The notes under the pieces were generated by a model. It ran no database searches. It was given only the letters and a program-made list of their open reading frames with translations, and was not told where the DNA came from. This document shows positions 29,502 to 39,063 of a DNA stretch of 64,000 nucleotides, one piece after another. Source of the DNA: Caballeronia calidae (lineage in GTDB: Bacteria; Pseudomonadota; Gammaproteobacteria; Burkholderiales; Burkholderiaceae); contig NZ_FCOX02000006.1 in the NCBI RefSeq assembly GCF_900044055.2, positions 62,001 through 126,000 on the forward strand, in the 5' to 3' direction. Position numbers and translations under genes: made by a program. Position 1 is the stretch's first letter, and each line of letters starts with the position of its first letter.

Positions 29502-30537
29502 GATCGCGTTTCCTCATCATGCGGCGCGCGACGGAACGCGCGAGCAAGGTATCGAGCGCGATCGCCGCGACGATCAGCGCGCCTTGAATCGCCTGCTGCC
29601 AGAACGGCGACACGCGCAGCACCACCAGCGCGATGTTGATGACGCCGAGCACGAGCGCCCCGAGCGTCGCGCCCGCGATCGTGCCCACGCCGCCCGTGAT
29701 CGCGACGCTGCCGACGACCGCCGCCGCGACCACCTGCAGCTCGATGCCCTTCGCGGTGCTGGCATCGACGGTGCCGAAGCGCGCGAGCCACAGCACGCCC
29801 GCAAGCCCCGCGATCGCGCCGGACAGCAGGAAGCCGATCATCACGCGCCGGTCCACGCGTATGCCCGCGAGACGCGCGGCTTCGGGATTCGAGCCGATCG
29901 CATAATGCTCGCGCCCGCCGCGATACTGCTTCAGATACACCGACAGCGCGATCAGCACGACCAGCGCGATCAGCACCAGATTCGGCACGCCGAGCAGCGA
30001 GCCCGTGGCGATGGACGCGAATGCGTCGGGCAGGCTCGTCGCGTTGATCTGACCGCCGTGGACCCACGCGTAATCCGCGCCGCGCACGATATAGAGCGTC
30101 GACAGCGTCGCGACGAGCGAAGGCACGCGCCCGAACGTGACGAGCGCGCCGTTCACCGCGCCGATGACGAAGCCGATGCCGATGCCCGCGAGCATCGCGA
30201 CGATCACCGGCATGTGCGGGAACATCACGAAGAGGCTGCCGACCGCATACGCGCTCACGCCGACGATCGACGCCACCGACAGATCGATATGCCGCATCAG
30301 CATCACGATCGTCATGCCCGCCGTCAGCAGGCCGATGATCGATACATTGAGCAGCACGTCGCGCAGGTTTTGCAGATTCAGGAAGTCGGGCTTGACCGCG
30401 GCCGTCGCGCCGATCAGCACGAGCAGCACGATGAAAAGCGTCAGCTCGCGGCTCTTCGCGATCGAGACCGCGAAGCTCTCGCGTGTGGTTTCGGCCGGCG
30501 CCATCGCGGGTAGTGTTGGAGAGTGTCGTGTCATCAT
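29494..30537 (-). CDS. rhaP: Rhamnose ABC transporter, permease
   Basis: A 347-residue permease of the same family as the neighbouring RhaQ, with the loop [15 protein letters not shown]. It overlaps the ATPase stop codon by four bases (ATGA); a second ATG at 30534 is an equally close start. The tight overlaps on both sides indicate coupled translation of the three membrane-complex subunits. Confidence 0.9.
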   Translation of the reverse strand: MMTRHSPTLPAMAPAETTRESFAVSIAKSRELTLFIVLLVLIGATAAVKPDFLNLQNLRDVLLNVSIIGLLTAGMTIVMLMRHIDLSVASIVGVSAYAVGSLFVMFPHMPVIVAMLAGIGIGFVIGAVNGALVTFGRVPSLVATLSTLYIVRGADYAWVHGGQINATSLPDAFASIATGSLLGVPNLVLIALVVLIALSVYLKQYRGGREHYAIGSNPEAARLAGIRVDRRVMIGFLLSGAIAGLAGVLWLARFGTVDASTAKGIELQVVAAAVVGSVAITGGVGTIAGATLGALVLGVINIALVVLRVSPFWQQAIQGALIVAAIALDTLLARSVARRMMRKRDHG

Positions 30538-32048
30538 GCCGCGCGTCCTAGAGCTTGCGGTGACGCGCCCAAAGCGGCGCTCATCACCCGTTCTTCATTC
30601 GCATCGGCGCGGGCGATATCCGCGCTGATGCGGCCTTCGTGCATCACGAGCACGCGGTCGGCCATGCCGAGCACTTCGGGCAGCTCGCTCGATATCATCA
30701 GCACGGCCATGCCCTCCTTCACGAGTTCCGCGAGCGTGCGATACACCTCCGCTTTCGCGCCCACGTCGATGCCGCGCGTCGGTTCGTCGATGATGAGCAC
30801 CTTCGGATTGGTCGCGAGCCATTTGCCGAGCACGACCTTCTGCTGATTGCCGCCCGACAGCGTGCCGACGGGCGCATCGAGATCGCCCGCTTTGAGACGA
30901 AGCCGCTTGCCCCAGTCGGCCGCGAGCGTCGACTCGCTTCTCGCCGTGATGAGCCCGTGCCGCATCAATCGGCCGAGCACGGTCAGCGACGCATTGCGCG
31001 CGATGCTCAACTCGAGCGCGAGGCCTTGCGCGCGGCGGTCTTCCGGCACGAGCGCGAGGCCCGCGCGCACGGCGGCGGCAGGACGGCCCAATGGAAGCTG
31101 TCTGCCCGCGATCTTCACCTCGCCGCCATCGACGGGATCGATGCCGAAGATCGCGCGCGCGACTTCGCTGCGTCCCGCGCCGACCAAGCCGGCAAGCGCG
31201 ACGATCTCGCCCGCGCGCACATCGAAGGACACGTTCCTGAACACGCCTTCGCGCGTGAGATTGCGCACCGAGAGACGCACGTCGCCGGGCGTCACATCGG
31301 CTTTCGGATAGAACGTGTCGAGATCGCGGCCGACCATCCTGCTCACGATCGAATCGATGTTCATGTCCTGCGTGAGCGCGTCACAGACCTTCATGCCGTC
31401 GCGCATGATCGTCATGCGCTGCGTCAGCGCGAACACTTCGTCGAGACGATGCGTGATGAAAAGGATCGCCACGTCGCGCTCCTTCAATGCGCGCACGATG
31501 GCGAACAGACGCTCCACTTCGGGCAGCGAAAGCGCGGCGGTCGGCTCGTCCATGATGAGCACGTTCGCATCGAGCGATAGCGCCTTCGCGATCTCGACCA
31601 CCTGCTGATCCGCGATCGACAATCCGCGCACGAGCCGCTGCGCGCGCAGGTTCACGCCGAGCGACGACAACAGCGCATCGACCTCGCGATGCATCTCGTC
31701 ATAACGGATGCGCCCGAAGCGATCGCGCGGCTGCCGGCCCATGTAGATGTTCTCGGCAATCGAAAGATCGGCGAAGAGCGTCGGCTCCTGATAGATCACG
31801 GCGATGCCCGCATCGCGCGCTTCGGCAGGATTCGCGAAGCGGCGCGCGATGCCTTCGACGAGCAACTCGCCCGCATCGGGCCGATACACGCCCGCGAGCA
31901 GCTTCACGAGCGTCGATTTGCCCGCGCCGTTCTCGCCGAGCAATGCGTGGACTTCGCCGGGAAAGAGCTGCAGGCTGCCATCGCCGAGCGCGCGCACGCG
32001 GCCGAACGATTTGCTCGCGTGTCTCAGTTCAAGACGGGGCGTCGTCAT
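30534..32048 (-). CDS. rhaT: Rhamnose ABC transporter, double ATP-binding protein
   Basis: A 504-residue fused ATPase with two nucleotide-binding domains, as in all ribose/rhamnose-type importers. The first Walker A is GENGAGKST at about residues 38-46; the second half carries [16 protein letters not shown] and [14 protein letters not shown]. The ATG at 32048 has AGAGGTGAAG upstream. It powers the RhaP-RhaQ channel. Transcribed after the lactonase gene. Confidence 0.92.
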   Translation of the reverse strand: MTTPRLELRHASKSFGRVRALGDGSLQLFPGEVHALLGENGAGKSTLVKLLAGVYRPDAGELLVEGIARRFANPAEARDAGIAVIYQEPTLFADLSIAENIYMGRQPRDRFGRIRYDEMHREVDALLSSLGVNLRAQRLVRGLSIADQQVVEIAKALSLDANVLIMDEPTAALSLPEVERLFAIVRALKERDVAILFITHRLDEVFALTQRMTIMRDGMKVCDALTQDMNIDSIVSRMVGRDLDTFYPKADVTPGDVRLSVRNLTREGVFRNVSFDVRAGEIVALAGLVGAGRSEVARAIFGIDPVDGGEVKIAGRQLPLGRPAAAVRAGLALVPEDRRAQGLALELSIARNASLTVLGRLMRHGLITARSESTLAADWGKRLRLKAGDLDAPVGTLSGGNQQKVVLGKWLATNPKVLIIDEPTRGIDVGAKAEVYRTLAELVKEGMAVLMISSELPEVLGMADRVLVMHEGRISADIARADANEERVMSAALGASPQALGRAA

Positions 32049-32059
32049 GTCTTCACCTC

Positions 32060-32950
32060 TCAAATGCGATAGATGCGTTCCGCGTTGCGCACGAAGAGCG
32101 CTTCTTTCTCGCTGTCGCTCGCGTCGCTCACGATCCGCGCATACGCGTTCCATAACGCCGTATAAGTGCCGAACAGCCGGTCCACCGGAAAGTTCGACGC
32201 GAACATCGCGCGGTCGCGGCCGAAGGTGTCGATCACTTCGTGCACGTAAGGACGCAGGCTCTCGATGGTCCATGCGTGATCGAACATCGCGAGACCGCTG
32301 ATCTTCACGGCCACGTTCGGGCACGCAGCCAGCGCGCGCATGCCCTCACGCCATGCGCGATAGCCCCGCGTCGCGTTGCGGTCCACGAACATCCCCGCGT
32401 GATTGACGATGAACTGCGTATCCGCGTGTTCGCGCGCGAGTTGCGCGGCCTCTTCCATCTGCGACGGATAAAGCTGCAGATCGAACGACATGCCGAAGCG
32501 CTTCAGCAACGCGAAGTGCCTGCGCCACTGCGGCTCGCGCATGTAATGGCGTCCGACATAGTCGTAGAGCTTGTTGTCATGCACGTTGAGGATCTGGCGG
32601 ATGCCGCGCGTATTGGCGAACGCCGCGTGCGCTTCGAGCACGGCCTGCGCGTTATCCGCCGATAAATCCGCGCCCGCGACGATGCCGTTCGGCATGCCGC
32701 GCCCTTCTCGATCGGCGATGCTTTGCAGCCAGCGCGTTTCCTCGACGGGATCGGCGGGATCGTGATTCGCGTCGACATGCACGAGCTTCAGCACGTCGAT
32801 GTCTTGTGCATCGCGCAGCAGATCGGCGAGCAGATAGTCGTGCTGCAAGTCACGCGCATCCCCGACGAACGACGTGCGCGGATTCGCGAGCCACGGGTAA
32901 TGATGCGTCTTGAGGTCCCACAAATGAATATGCGGATCGACGACCTGCAT
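32060..32950 (-). CDS. Amidohydrolase-family sugar lactonase (L-rhamnono-lactonase)
   Basis: A 296-residue metal-dependent hydrolase of the TIM-barrel amidohydrolase superfamily. The metal-binding HxH is His7-Ile-His9 in DPHIHLWDL, and later metal ligands are in NHAGMF and ASNFPVDR. In this cluster it should open L-rhamnono-1,4-lactone to L-rhamnonate, the second step of the non-phosphorylating route. The related L-fuconolactonases are the main alternative. It lies 30 bases after the mutarotase gene. Confidence 0.85.
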   Translation of the reverse strand: MQVVDPHIHLWDLKTHHYPWLANPRTSFVGDARDLQHDYLLADLLRDAQDIDVLKLVHVDANHDPADPVEETRWLQSIADREGRGMPNGIVAGADLSADNAQAVLEAHAAFANTRGIRQILNVHDNKLYDYVGRHYMREPQWRRHFALLKRFGMSFDLQLYPSQMEEAAQLAREHADTQFIVNHAGMFVDRNATRGYRAWREGMRALAACPNVAVKISGLAMFDHAWTIESLRPYVHEVIDTFGRDRAMFASNFPVDRLFGTYTALWNAYARIVSDASDSEKEALFVRNAERIYRI

Positions 32951-32980
32951 GGGGCGTACCTCGCGAAAGAGGTGAACGTT

Positions 32981-33295
32981 TCAGGGAAGATGAAAGACCG
33001 GCACGAGCGGCACCGTCACGGGCGCATTGTCCGCGTGCGTCTCCATCAGCTCGGCCATGTAGTCCCACCACTTGCGCATGATGGGCAGCGCGGGCAGCGC
33101 ATCCGTCGTGTGGGTGTCCGTGCGCTGATAGATGGCGAAGAGATGCCCGGTGGATTCGTCGAGAAAAATCCGGTAATCGCGGATGCCCGCGGCGCGCAGC
33201 GCATCGGCCAGTACGGGCCAGATCTCGCGATGGCGCTTTTCGTATTCCTCGCGCATGCCCGGCTTCAGGGTCATGCGAAATGCCACTGTCTCCAT
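32981..33295 (-). CDS. rhaM: L-rhamnose mutarotase
   Basis: A 104-residue enzyme interconverting alpha and beta anomers of L-rhamnose. The catalytic His22 and Tyr18 (EEYEKRHREIWP) and the Trp76-Trp77 pair (KWWDYM) match those of known RhaM proteins. It is the first gene of the leftward import operon, behind a promoter that shares a long block with the rhamnonate dehydratase operon. Its presence is the best evidence that the island handles L-rhamnose. Confidence 0.93.
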   Translation of the reverse strand: METVAFRMTLKPGMREEYEKRHREIWPVLADALRAAGIRDYRIFLDESTGHLFAIYQRTDTHTTDALPALPIMRKWWDYMAELMETHADNAPVTVPLVPVFHLP

Positions 33296-33352
33296 GGCGG
33301 CCCGCCTTCTTTTGATTGGTGAATCCCTGTGTTCGGGACTCGTTGTGCTGCG

Positions 33353-33410
33353 ACTATAATTCGCCGGCCGATAACACGACAATCCGAAAGCAGGATTGGC
33401 CGATCGCAAA
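33353..33410 (-). promoter_or_regulatory. rhaM operon promoter with LysR-type operator
   Basis: On the minus strand TTGTCG (33382-33377) and TATAGT (33358-33353), 18 bases apart, look like -35 and -10 boxes. A perfect inverted repeat CAATCC-N7-GGATTG at 33380-33398, of LysR T-N11-A form, overlaps the -35 box. The whole block aligns with 41226-41283 ahead of the second rhamnose operon, in the same orientation and at nearly the same distance from the start codon. Confidence 0.7.
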
Positions 33411-33458
33411 AACGTATCGCTGCGCCGTATGATCGCGCGGTTCAACGCGGACTGTCGA

Positions 33459-34412
33459 ATGAACCAGAACGTGTCCCAAAGTGTGTCGCCGAATGCGCTC
33501 GTCAATCGGCTGAAGTTCAAGCATCTGGCGCTCTTGGTCGCGCTCGACGACGCGCGCAACCTGCATCAGGCCGCCGAGACGATCAACGTCGCGCAGCCGA
33601 GCGCGAGCCGCATGCTCGCGGATATCGAGGAAGCGTTCGGCTTTCAGCTCTTCGAGCGCAACGCGCGCGGCATGCGGCCGACGCCGCTCGGCACCGCCGC
33701 CCTCGCCTACGCGCGCCGCTCGCTCGCGGATCTCACGCGCTTCGCCGACGATCTCGACGCGAAGCGCCGCGGCGGCCACGGGCAACTGACGGTCGGCGCG
33801 ATCATGGGCGCCGCGCCCGATGTGCTCGCGATGGCCGTCGCCGAACTGAAATCCGAGCGGCCGCTTTTGAACGTGCGCATTCTCGGCGAGACGAGCGATC
33901 AGGTCGTGCAATTGCTGCATCGCCGCGAGGTCGATCTCGCGCTCGGACGTCTGACGACACCCTTGCAGCACAACGATTTCGACTTCGAGCCGCTCGCGCG
34001 CGAAGCGATGCGCCTCGTCGTGCGCGCGGGGCATCCGCTCGCCGGGAAAACCGAGATCGCGCTGGAGATGCTCGTCGGATGGCCGTGGATTCTGCAGCCG
34101 ATCACGAGCCCCGCGCGCGGCCTCTTCGAAGACGAGCTGGCGCGCGCCGGGTTGACGACGCCCGCGGATATCGTCGAATGCGCGTCGATCTTCGCCACGC
34201 TGCAGTTGTTGCAGAACAGCGAAGCCGTAGCGATGCTGCCGGAGTCGGTCGTGCGGGATTATCTGCGCGCGCAGTTGCTGATCGAATTGCCGATCGAGAT
34301 CGGCAAGAGCCTGTCCGGTTTCGGGCTGTTGCGGCGCAAGTCCGAAACCTTGAGCGAACCTGCCGAGTACTTCATCGCGCTGCTGCGCAAGTACTCGGCG
34401 GTTTCGCCCTGA
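33459..34412 (+). CDS. LysR-family regulator of the rhamnose island
   Basis: A LysR-type regulator (317 residues from 33459). The helix-turn-helix (NLHQAAETINVAQPSASRML) follows the start, then the effector domain. It is divergent from rhaM and its own upstream region carries the CAATCC/GGATTG dyad, so it probably controls both rhamnose operons in response to rhamnose or a breakdown product. The start is uncertain: 33429 and an upstream TTG at 33396 are in frame, but both lie in or next to the operator block. It converges with the rhamnose dehydrogenase gene. Confidence 0.85.
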   Translation: MNQNVSQSVSPNALVNRLKFKHLALLVALDDARNLHQAAETINVAQPSASRMLADIEEAFGFQLFERNARGMRPTPLGTAALAYARRSLADLTRFADDLDAKRRGGHGQLTVGAIMGAAPDVLAMAVAELKSERPLLNVRILGETSDQVVQLLHRREVDLALGRLTTPLQHNDFDFEPLAREAMRLVVRAGHPLAGKTEIALEMLVGWPWILQPITSPARGLFEDELARAGLTTPADIVECASIFATLQLLQNSEAVAMLPESVVRDYLRAQLLIELPIEIGKSLSGFGLLRRKSETLSEPAEYFIALLRKYSAVSP

Positions 34413-34419
34413 TCCGGCG

Positions 34420-35202
34420 TTATTGAAGGTTGACGAAAAGCCCGCCGTCCACCAGCAGCGACGCGCCCGTCACATAGCGCGCGCGGTCGGAGGCGAGGAA
34501 CGCGACGCATTGCGCGACGTCGTCCGGATCGCCCAGGCGTCCCAGGGGAATGCGCTTTTCCATGTACGCGCGCTTGTCCTTGTCGGAGAGATCCTCGGCG
34601 TTCAGATCCGTTGCGATGGTGCCCGGCATCACCGAGTTGCAGCGGATGCCGTAAGGCCCGAGCGCGATGGCGCAGGATTGCATCAGCGAATGCACGCCCG
34701 CCTTCGTCGGCGTGTAGTGCGTCTGCATGCCGCCGCCGACGAGCGCGCTGATCGAACTGGTCGCGACGATCGCGCCGCCCGTGCCCTGCGCTTTCATCTG
34801 ATTCGCGGCGGCCTGCGTCACGTAAAACGCGCCGTTGAGATTCACCGCGACCGTGGCTTCGTAGACGGAAGCCGGCATGTCGAGAAACGCGTGGAACGGA
34901 CAGATGCCCGCGTTGCTCGACAGCACATCGACGCGGCCGAACGCATCGACCGTACGCCGGATCAGTTCGATGCCCGTCTCGCGTTCGGCCACATTGCCTT
35001 CGACGGCGATCGCGCGCCGCCCGAGCGCTTCGATCTCGCCGATGATCGACTCGACCGCCGACGCCTTGCCGTACGACTTGTCGTTGTCGCGCCAGTAGTT
35101 GATGGCGACATCCGCGCCCTCGCGCGCGCTCGCGAGCGCGATCGCCCGGCCGATGCCGCGCGAACCGCCCGTCACCACGACGACCTTGTCTTGCAACAGC
35201 AT
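34420..35202 (-). CDS. SDR-family L-rhamnose 1-dehydrogenase
   Basis: A 260-residue short-chain dehydrogenase. The cofactor loop is TGGSRGIG near the N-terminus, the NAG motif is SNAGI, and the catalytic pair is in HYTPTKAG. In the island it should oxidise L-rhamnose to L-rhamnono-lactone. The ATG at 35202 has GGAGGAG upstream. It lies downstream of the large repeat protein on the same strand, not in the rhaM operon. The specific substrate is inferred from context. Confidence 0.8.
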   Translation of the reverse strand: MLLQDKVVVVTGGSRGIGRAIALASAREGADVAINYWRDNDKSYGKASAVESIIGEIEALGRRAIAVEGNVAERETGIELIRRTVDAFGRVDVLSSNAGICPFHAFLDMPASVYEATVAVNLNGAFYVTQAAANQMKAQGTGGAIVATSSISALVGGGMQTHYTPTKAGVHSLMQSCAIALGPYGIRCNSVMPGTIATDLNAEDLSDKDKRAYMEKRIPLGRLGDPDDVAQCVAFLASDRARYVTGASLLVDGGLFVNLQ

Positions 35203-35222
35203 GTCTGTCTCCTCCGTGTCGG

Positions 35223-35250
35223 GCGGATGGCGGCTCGCACCGCCATCCGC
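35223..35250 (-). terminator. Hairpin between the repeat protein and rhamnose dehydrogenase
   Basis: A perfect 11-base stem (GCGGATGGCGG with CCGCCATCCGC) and 6-base loop lies between the two leftward genes, about 22 bases after the upstream stop. No T-run follows, so it could be a processing or stability element. Confidence 0.4.
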
Positions 35251-35272
35251 GCCGGGTTGCGCGCCAGTGCGC

Positions 35273-37732
35273 CTAGCGGCGGAAGCCTCCGCCGTGGAAG
35301 CCGCCGCCACCGCGCCGGTTGTCGAAACGCTGATCGCCGGTGCTGCGCGCCTGCCGCATCTGATCGAGATTGTTGTTCAACGTCGTGTCGCCATGATCGA
35401 CCGGCTGCCATCCGTTCGACGTATGTTGCTGCCAGCCGCTGTCCTGCGTGTGCTGATAGACGTTGCCATCGTGCGCGGCGTAGACATCGCCGTTGTTCCA
35501 GGCGACCGCATTGCCGCGCGACGCGTTCGTGACGACGCCCTTGTTCACCCTCTGCGCGGTGCCGTCCTGCACGTTGCCGGTGACGCCGCGCTCCGCGACG
35601 CCCGCGCGGCCGGTCTGCGCGTTATACCCGCCGACCTGGCGTCCCGCCGCATAGTTGCCGTTATACGCGTTGCCTTCGACGCCCGCGCGGCCGGCCGCGC
35701 CGCGGCCCGTGACCGGATTGGCCACGGCACCCGAGCGCCCCGCCGCGTAATTGCCGGTGTACACGTTCCCTGCGACACCCGCCCGGCCCGCGCCTGCGCG
35801 ACCCGTCGTCGGGTTCACGAACGAGCCCTGACGTCCCGCCGCGAAGTTGCCCGAATACGGATTGAATGCCGCGCCGCGGCTGCCTTGCCAGCGCGCGCCC
35901 GTCGCCGGATTGAAGCCCGCCGCCGAAGTGCCGCGCCATTCGTTGCCGGTCCACGGGTTATAGCCGACCGTGTGCGTCACCGTGCCCGCGCCCCAGCGTC
36001 CATAGAAGTTCTGCTGGTTGATGTTGACGTTGGCCCAGCCGCCGCCGCCCCAGTATCCGCCCCAATACGGGCCCCAGTACGGCGAGCAGGAACCCCAGAT
36101 CGCGCCTGCCGCGAAGCCGAACGCGAAGCCTGCTGCGGCGCTCAGGGCGAAGCCCGCGTCATATCCGTAGGTGGGCGGATAGCCGTAGTAATACGTGGCG
36201 CCGACATACGGCTGATACACGTAGCCCGTGCCGTACACGACCGTGCCATCGTTGCTGACGACGACGCCCATGTACCCCGGCGTATAGCCGACCACCACCG
36301 TCTCCGGCGTGACGGAATAGATTCGCACATAGGTCACGTAGTGCACCGGCGAGCTTGCGGGAATCGTGTAGATGACGCCGGGCACTTCGGTCGCGACACG
36401 CCACGGCCCGGTCGCGGCGCTCGCGACGAACCATACGCCGTTCGCCACCGCATAGAACTGCGCGCCGCTCACTTCGATCACCGGCGTCGCCGTGTTGACC
36501 GCGTACTTCAGCGACGTGCCGGAGATCGCGTCGAAGCGCGGCGAGCCGTCGTACGAGACGTTCATCGCGGCCTTCGCGCGCGATACCGTCGCGGTTTGCG
36601 GAATGGTCGCCGCGATCGCGGCTTCCTTCGCCTGCGGCGTGCCCGGCACGGAAACCAGCACGTTGGCCTTCGGGTCGTTCGGGGAAATCTTCGCGAATTC
36701 GGGCGGCAATTCGTTGCCCGGAACATATTGCCACGGCCCCTTCTCCGAAGCCGCCCGGAACCAGCGGCCCGAAACCAGCACGTAGGTCTGGTTCGTCTGC
36801 GGCACGATGAACACCGCGTGATCGGTATTGGTCACCGTCAGCAGGTTCGTGCCGGCGACCGGCTCGAGCTTGGGCGGCCCGTCGGTGACGACGAGTTCGC
36901 TCGGATGCGTCGTGAGCAGCACGGCGGGCGCGCGCGGCGCGGGCTTGCCGTTCTGCGGCAACATCGGATCGGATTCCTGCACGGCGTCCGCCTTTTTCGC
37001 CGCCGCGACGAGCGCCTGCGGCAGCGCGCCCAGTACGCCCCACGGCCCCTGCAGCGCGTTCGCCGCGTACCAGTAGCCCGCCGCACGCAGGTACAGATGG
37101 CCGCTCACGTCCCTGAGCAACATGGCGCGGCCGTTGATCGCGCGCTGATACGACGCGCCGCTCACGTCGCGCCAGACGGGCTCGCCGTCGAGCATGACGA
37201 GGATCGTCGGCGTCGGGGCGAAGACGATGTCCGGCACCGGATTCTGCACCGCGACCTTCTCCATGCTGCCCACCTGCTTCGACACGGCGTAGCTCGTCTG
37301 CAACTGGTCGAGCGACACGGTCATGCCTTGCGCCGGCAAGTGGCCGACGATCGCGGTCTTCACATCGCCCGCCATGCCCGGGTTGGTCGGCACGCTCACA
37401 TCGCCGATGCGGATGTTGGTGAGCCGCACGAGACCCGACGCCTTGTCGATGTCGGCATCCGCGGTGAACTGGGCGACGCCGTAGGTCGGCGACGCGTCTC
37501 CGCTCGCCGCGCCCACGGCCACCGCGGCACGTCCCGCGATGTGATCGCCGTTCCATTGCTCGATCTGAGGTTGATACATTTCGATGCGCCGAGTGGACGT
37601 GTCGAGCTCACGCGGCCATTCGAGTTGCGCCGCGGACGACGCCGGAGGATTCGCCGCGTAAGCCGACGACAGACCGAAAGCAAGGCAGGTGGCCGTCACC
37701 AGCACCGACAATTTCTGTGATAACGCTGACAT
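35273..37732 (-). CDS. Large secreted repeat protein (carbohydrate-binding-like)
   Basis: An 819-residue exported protein. The signal peptide ends near SSAYA at about residue 26. Residues up to about 520 hold several short W/Y-rich modules of one type (YLRAAGYWYAANALQGPWG, TYVLVSGRWFRAASEKGPW, FYAVANGVWFVASAATGPW), like repeated strands of a surface-binding domain. A Gly/Ala/Trp-rich hydrophobic patch follows at about 560-600, then three tandem repeats of about 32 residues with NPxTG-like cores, and a Gly/Arg-rich tail. It may coat the surface or bind polysaccharide. AGGAAG precedes the ATG. Confidence 0.75.
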   Translation of the reverse strand: MSALSQKLSVLVTATCLAFGLSSAYAANPPASSAAQLEWPRELDTSTRRIEMYQPQIEQWNGDHIAGRAAVAVGAASGDASPTYGVAQFTADADIDKASGLVRLTNIRIGDVSVPTNPGMAGDVKTAIVGHLPAQGMTVSLDQLQTSYAVSKQVGSMEKVAVQNPVPDIVFAPTPTILVMLDGEPVWRDVSGASYQRAINGRAMLLRDVSGHLYLRAAGYWYAANALQGPWGVLGALPQALVAAAKKADAVQESDPMLPQNGKPAPRAPAVLLTTHPSELVVTDGPPKLEPVAGTNLLTVTNTDHAVFIVPQTNQTYVLVSGRWFRAASEKGPWQYVPGNELPPEFAKISPNDPKANVLVSVPGTPQAKEAAIAATIPQTATVSRAKAAMNVSYDGSPRFDAISGTSLKYAVNTATPVIEVSGAQFYAVANGVWFVASAATGPWRVATEVPGVIYTIPASSPVHYVTYVRIYSVTPETVVVGYTPGYMGVVVSNDGTVVYGTGYVYQPYVGATYYYGYPPTYGYDAGFALSAAAGFAFGFAAGAIWGSCSPYWGPYWGGYWGGGGWANVNINQQNFYGRWGAGTVTHTVGYNPWTGNEWRGTSAAGFNPATGARWQGSRGAAFNPYSGNFAAGRQGSFVNPTTGRAGAGRAGVAGNVYTGNYAAGRSGAVANPVTGRGAAGRAGVEGNAYNGNYAAGRQVGGYNAQTGRAGVAERGVTGNVQDGTAQRVNKGVVTNASRGNAVAWNNGDVYAAHDGNVYQHTQDSGWQQHTSNGWQPVDHGDTTLNNNLDQMRQARSTGDQRFDNRRGGGGFHGGGFRR
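35576..35866 (-). repeat. Three tandem 32-residue coding repeats
   Basis: Within the large secreted protein, three consecutive units of 33, 32 and 32 codons begin FNPYSGNFAAGR, NVYTGNYAAGR and NAYNGNYAAGR. Each carries an N-P-x-T-G or related turn and ends in a Gly/Arg-rich stretch. Further single NPxTG-like turns lie just N-terminal. Confidence 0.75.
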
Positions 37733-37865
37733 TCGAGCGACTTCCTATAACAGTTTTTTATTAGCAAACCCAATCAACTGCCCGACCATCATAGGGCACG
37801 CGGGTAGGACAAATTCGACGTTTATGTCTCAAACTGTCACAGATGAAAAAGCCGCCCGGCATCGG

Positions 37866-39044
37866 TCAATGCGTATGAGGCCGCGTCAGCGCGCACTCGG
37901 GATTCAGACGCACGCCGAAGCCCGGCGTCTCCGGCACCTTCATGCGGCCGTTCACCGGCACGGGCTCGTCGAGCAGCAAGGGCGTGAACATCGGCACGAC
38001 CTGATCGGCCTTGGGCGCCATCATCAGGAACTCCGCGAACGGCGAGTTGTGGCGCGTCACGACGAAGTGATAGCTGTACACCGACGAGCCGTGCGGCACG
38101 ACCAGCACGTTATGCGCGTCCGCGAGCGCCGAGATCTTGATCAGCTCCGTGATGCCGCCGCACCAGCCCACGTCAGGCTGCACGAGATCCGCGCAGCCCA
38201 TCTCGAACAGCATGCGAAAGCCCCAGCGCGTCGCTTCGTGCTCGCCGGTCGTCACCATCATGCCGCCCGGCACCGAGCGGCGCAGTTCGGCGTAGCCCCA
38301 GTAGTCGTCGGGCGGCAGCGCTTCCTCGATCCACTTCAGCCCGTATTCGCGCGCCGCGTTCGCGAGACGCTTCGCGTAGTTGAGGTCGAGGCTCATCCAG
38401 CAATCGAACATGAGCCAGAAATCGTCGCCGACTTTCGCGCGCATATCCGCGAGCTTCGCGATGTTCTTCGCGAGCCCTTCCTCGCCTTCCGCCGGCCCAT
38501 GCTGCAAGGGCATCTTGCCGCCGATGAAACCCATCTGCTTCGCGAGATCCGGACGCGCGCCCGTCGCATAGAACTGCAGTTCGTCGCGCACGGGTCCGCC
38601 GAGCAGCTGAAACACCGGCTCCCTGCGCACCTTCGCGAGCAGATCCCACAACGCGAGATCGACGCCCGAAATCGCGTTGAGCACGATGCCCTTGCGTCCG
38701 TAGTAAAGCGTCGCGTTGTACATCTGATCCCACATCTTTTCGATGTCGGTCACGCGCTGGCCTTCGAGAAAACGCGCGAGATGCTTCTCGACGATGAACG
38801 CGCCGATCTCGCCGCCCGTCGTCACCGCGAAACCGACGGTGCCGTCGCTCGCCTCGATCTCGACCACGAGCGAGCCGAGCACGTTCAGCCCGAACGACTG
38901 GCGGCTCTTGCGGTATTCGGGATAGCGGGCCATCGGCGTGGCGATGTGATCGTCGATCCAGTGATCGGCGCCCTGGTCGTGATAGTCGGCGCCGCCGCCG
39001 CGGACCGTGAAGGCGCGCACCTGGCGAATCGTGGGCATGGACAT
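37866..39044 (-). CDS. rhmD: L-rhamnonate dehydratase
   Basis: A 392-residue enolase-superfamily enzyme that dehydrates L-rhamnonate to 2-keto-3-deoxy-L-rhamnonate with Mg2+. The opening [20 protein letters not shown] and the C-terminal [11 protein letters not shown] segment with its catalytic histidine are typical of the rhamnonate dehydratase group. Metal ligands lie in MFDCWMS and the glutamates of IEEALPPDD and TTGEHEATR. Starts behind CAGGAGACTGACTC. Third gene of the SDR-MFS-rhmD operon. Confidence 0.92.
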   Translation of the reverse strand: MSMPTIRQVRAFTVRGGGADYHDQGADHWIDDHIATPMARYPEYRKSRQSFGLNVLGSLVVEIEASDGTVGFAVTTGGEIGAFIVEKHLARFLEGQRVTDIEKMWDQMYNATLYYGRKGIVLNAISGVDLALWDLLAKVRREPVFQLLGGPVRDELQFYATGARPDLAKQMGFIGGKMPLQHGPAEGEEGLAKNIAKLADMRAKVGDDFWLMFDCWMSLDLNYAKRLANAAREYGLKWIEEALPPDDYWGYAELRRSVPGGMMVTTGEHEATRWGFRMLFEMGCADLVQPDVGWCGGITELIKISALADAHNVLVVPHGSSVYSYHFVVTRHNSPFAEFLMMAPKADQVVPMFTPLLLDEPVPVNGRMKVPETPGFGVRLNPECALTRPHTH

Positions 39045-39063
39045 GAGTCAGTCTCCTGGTTGT

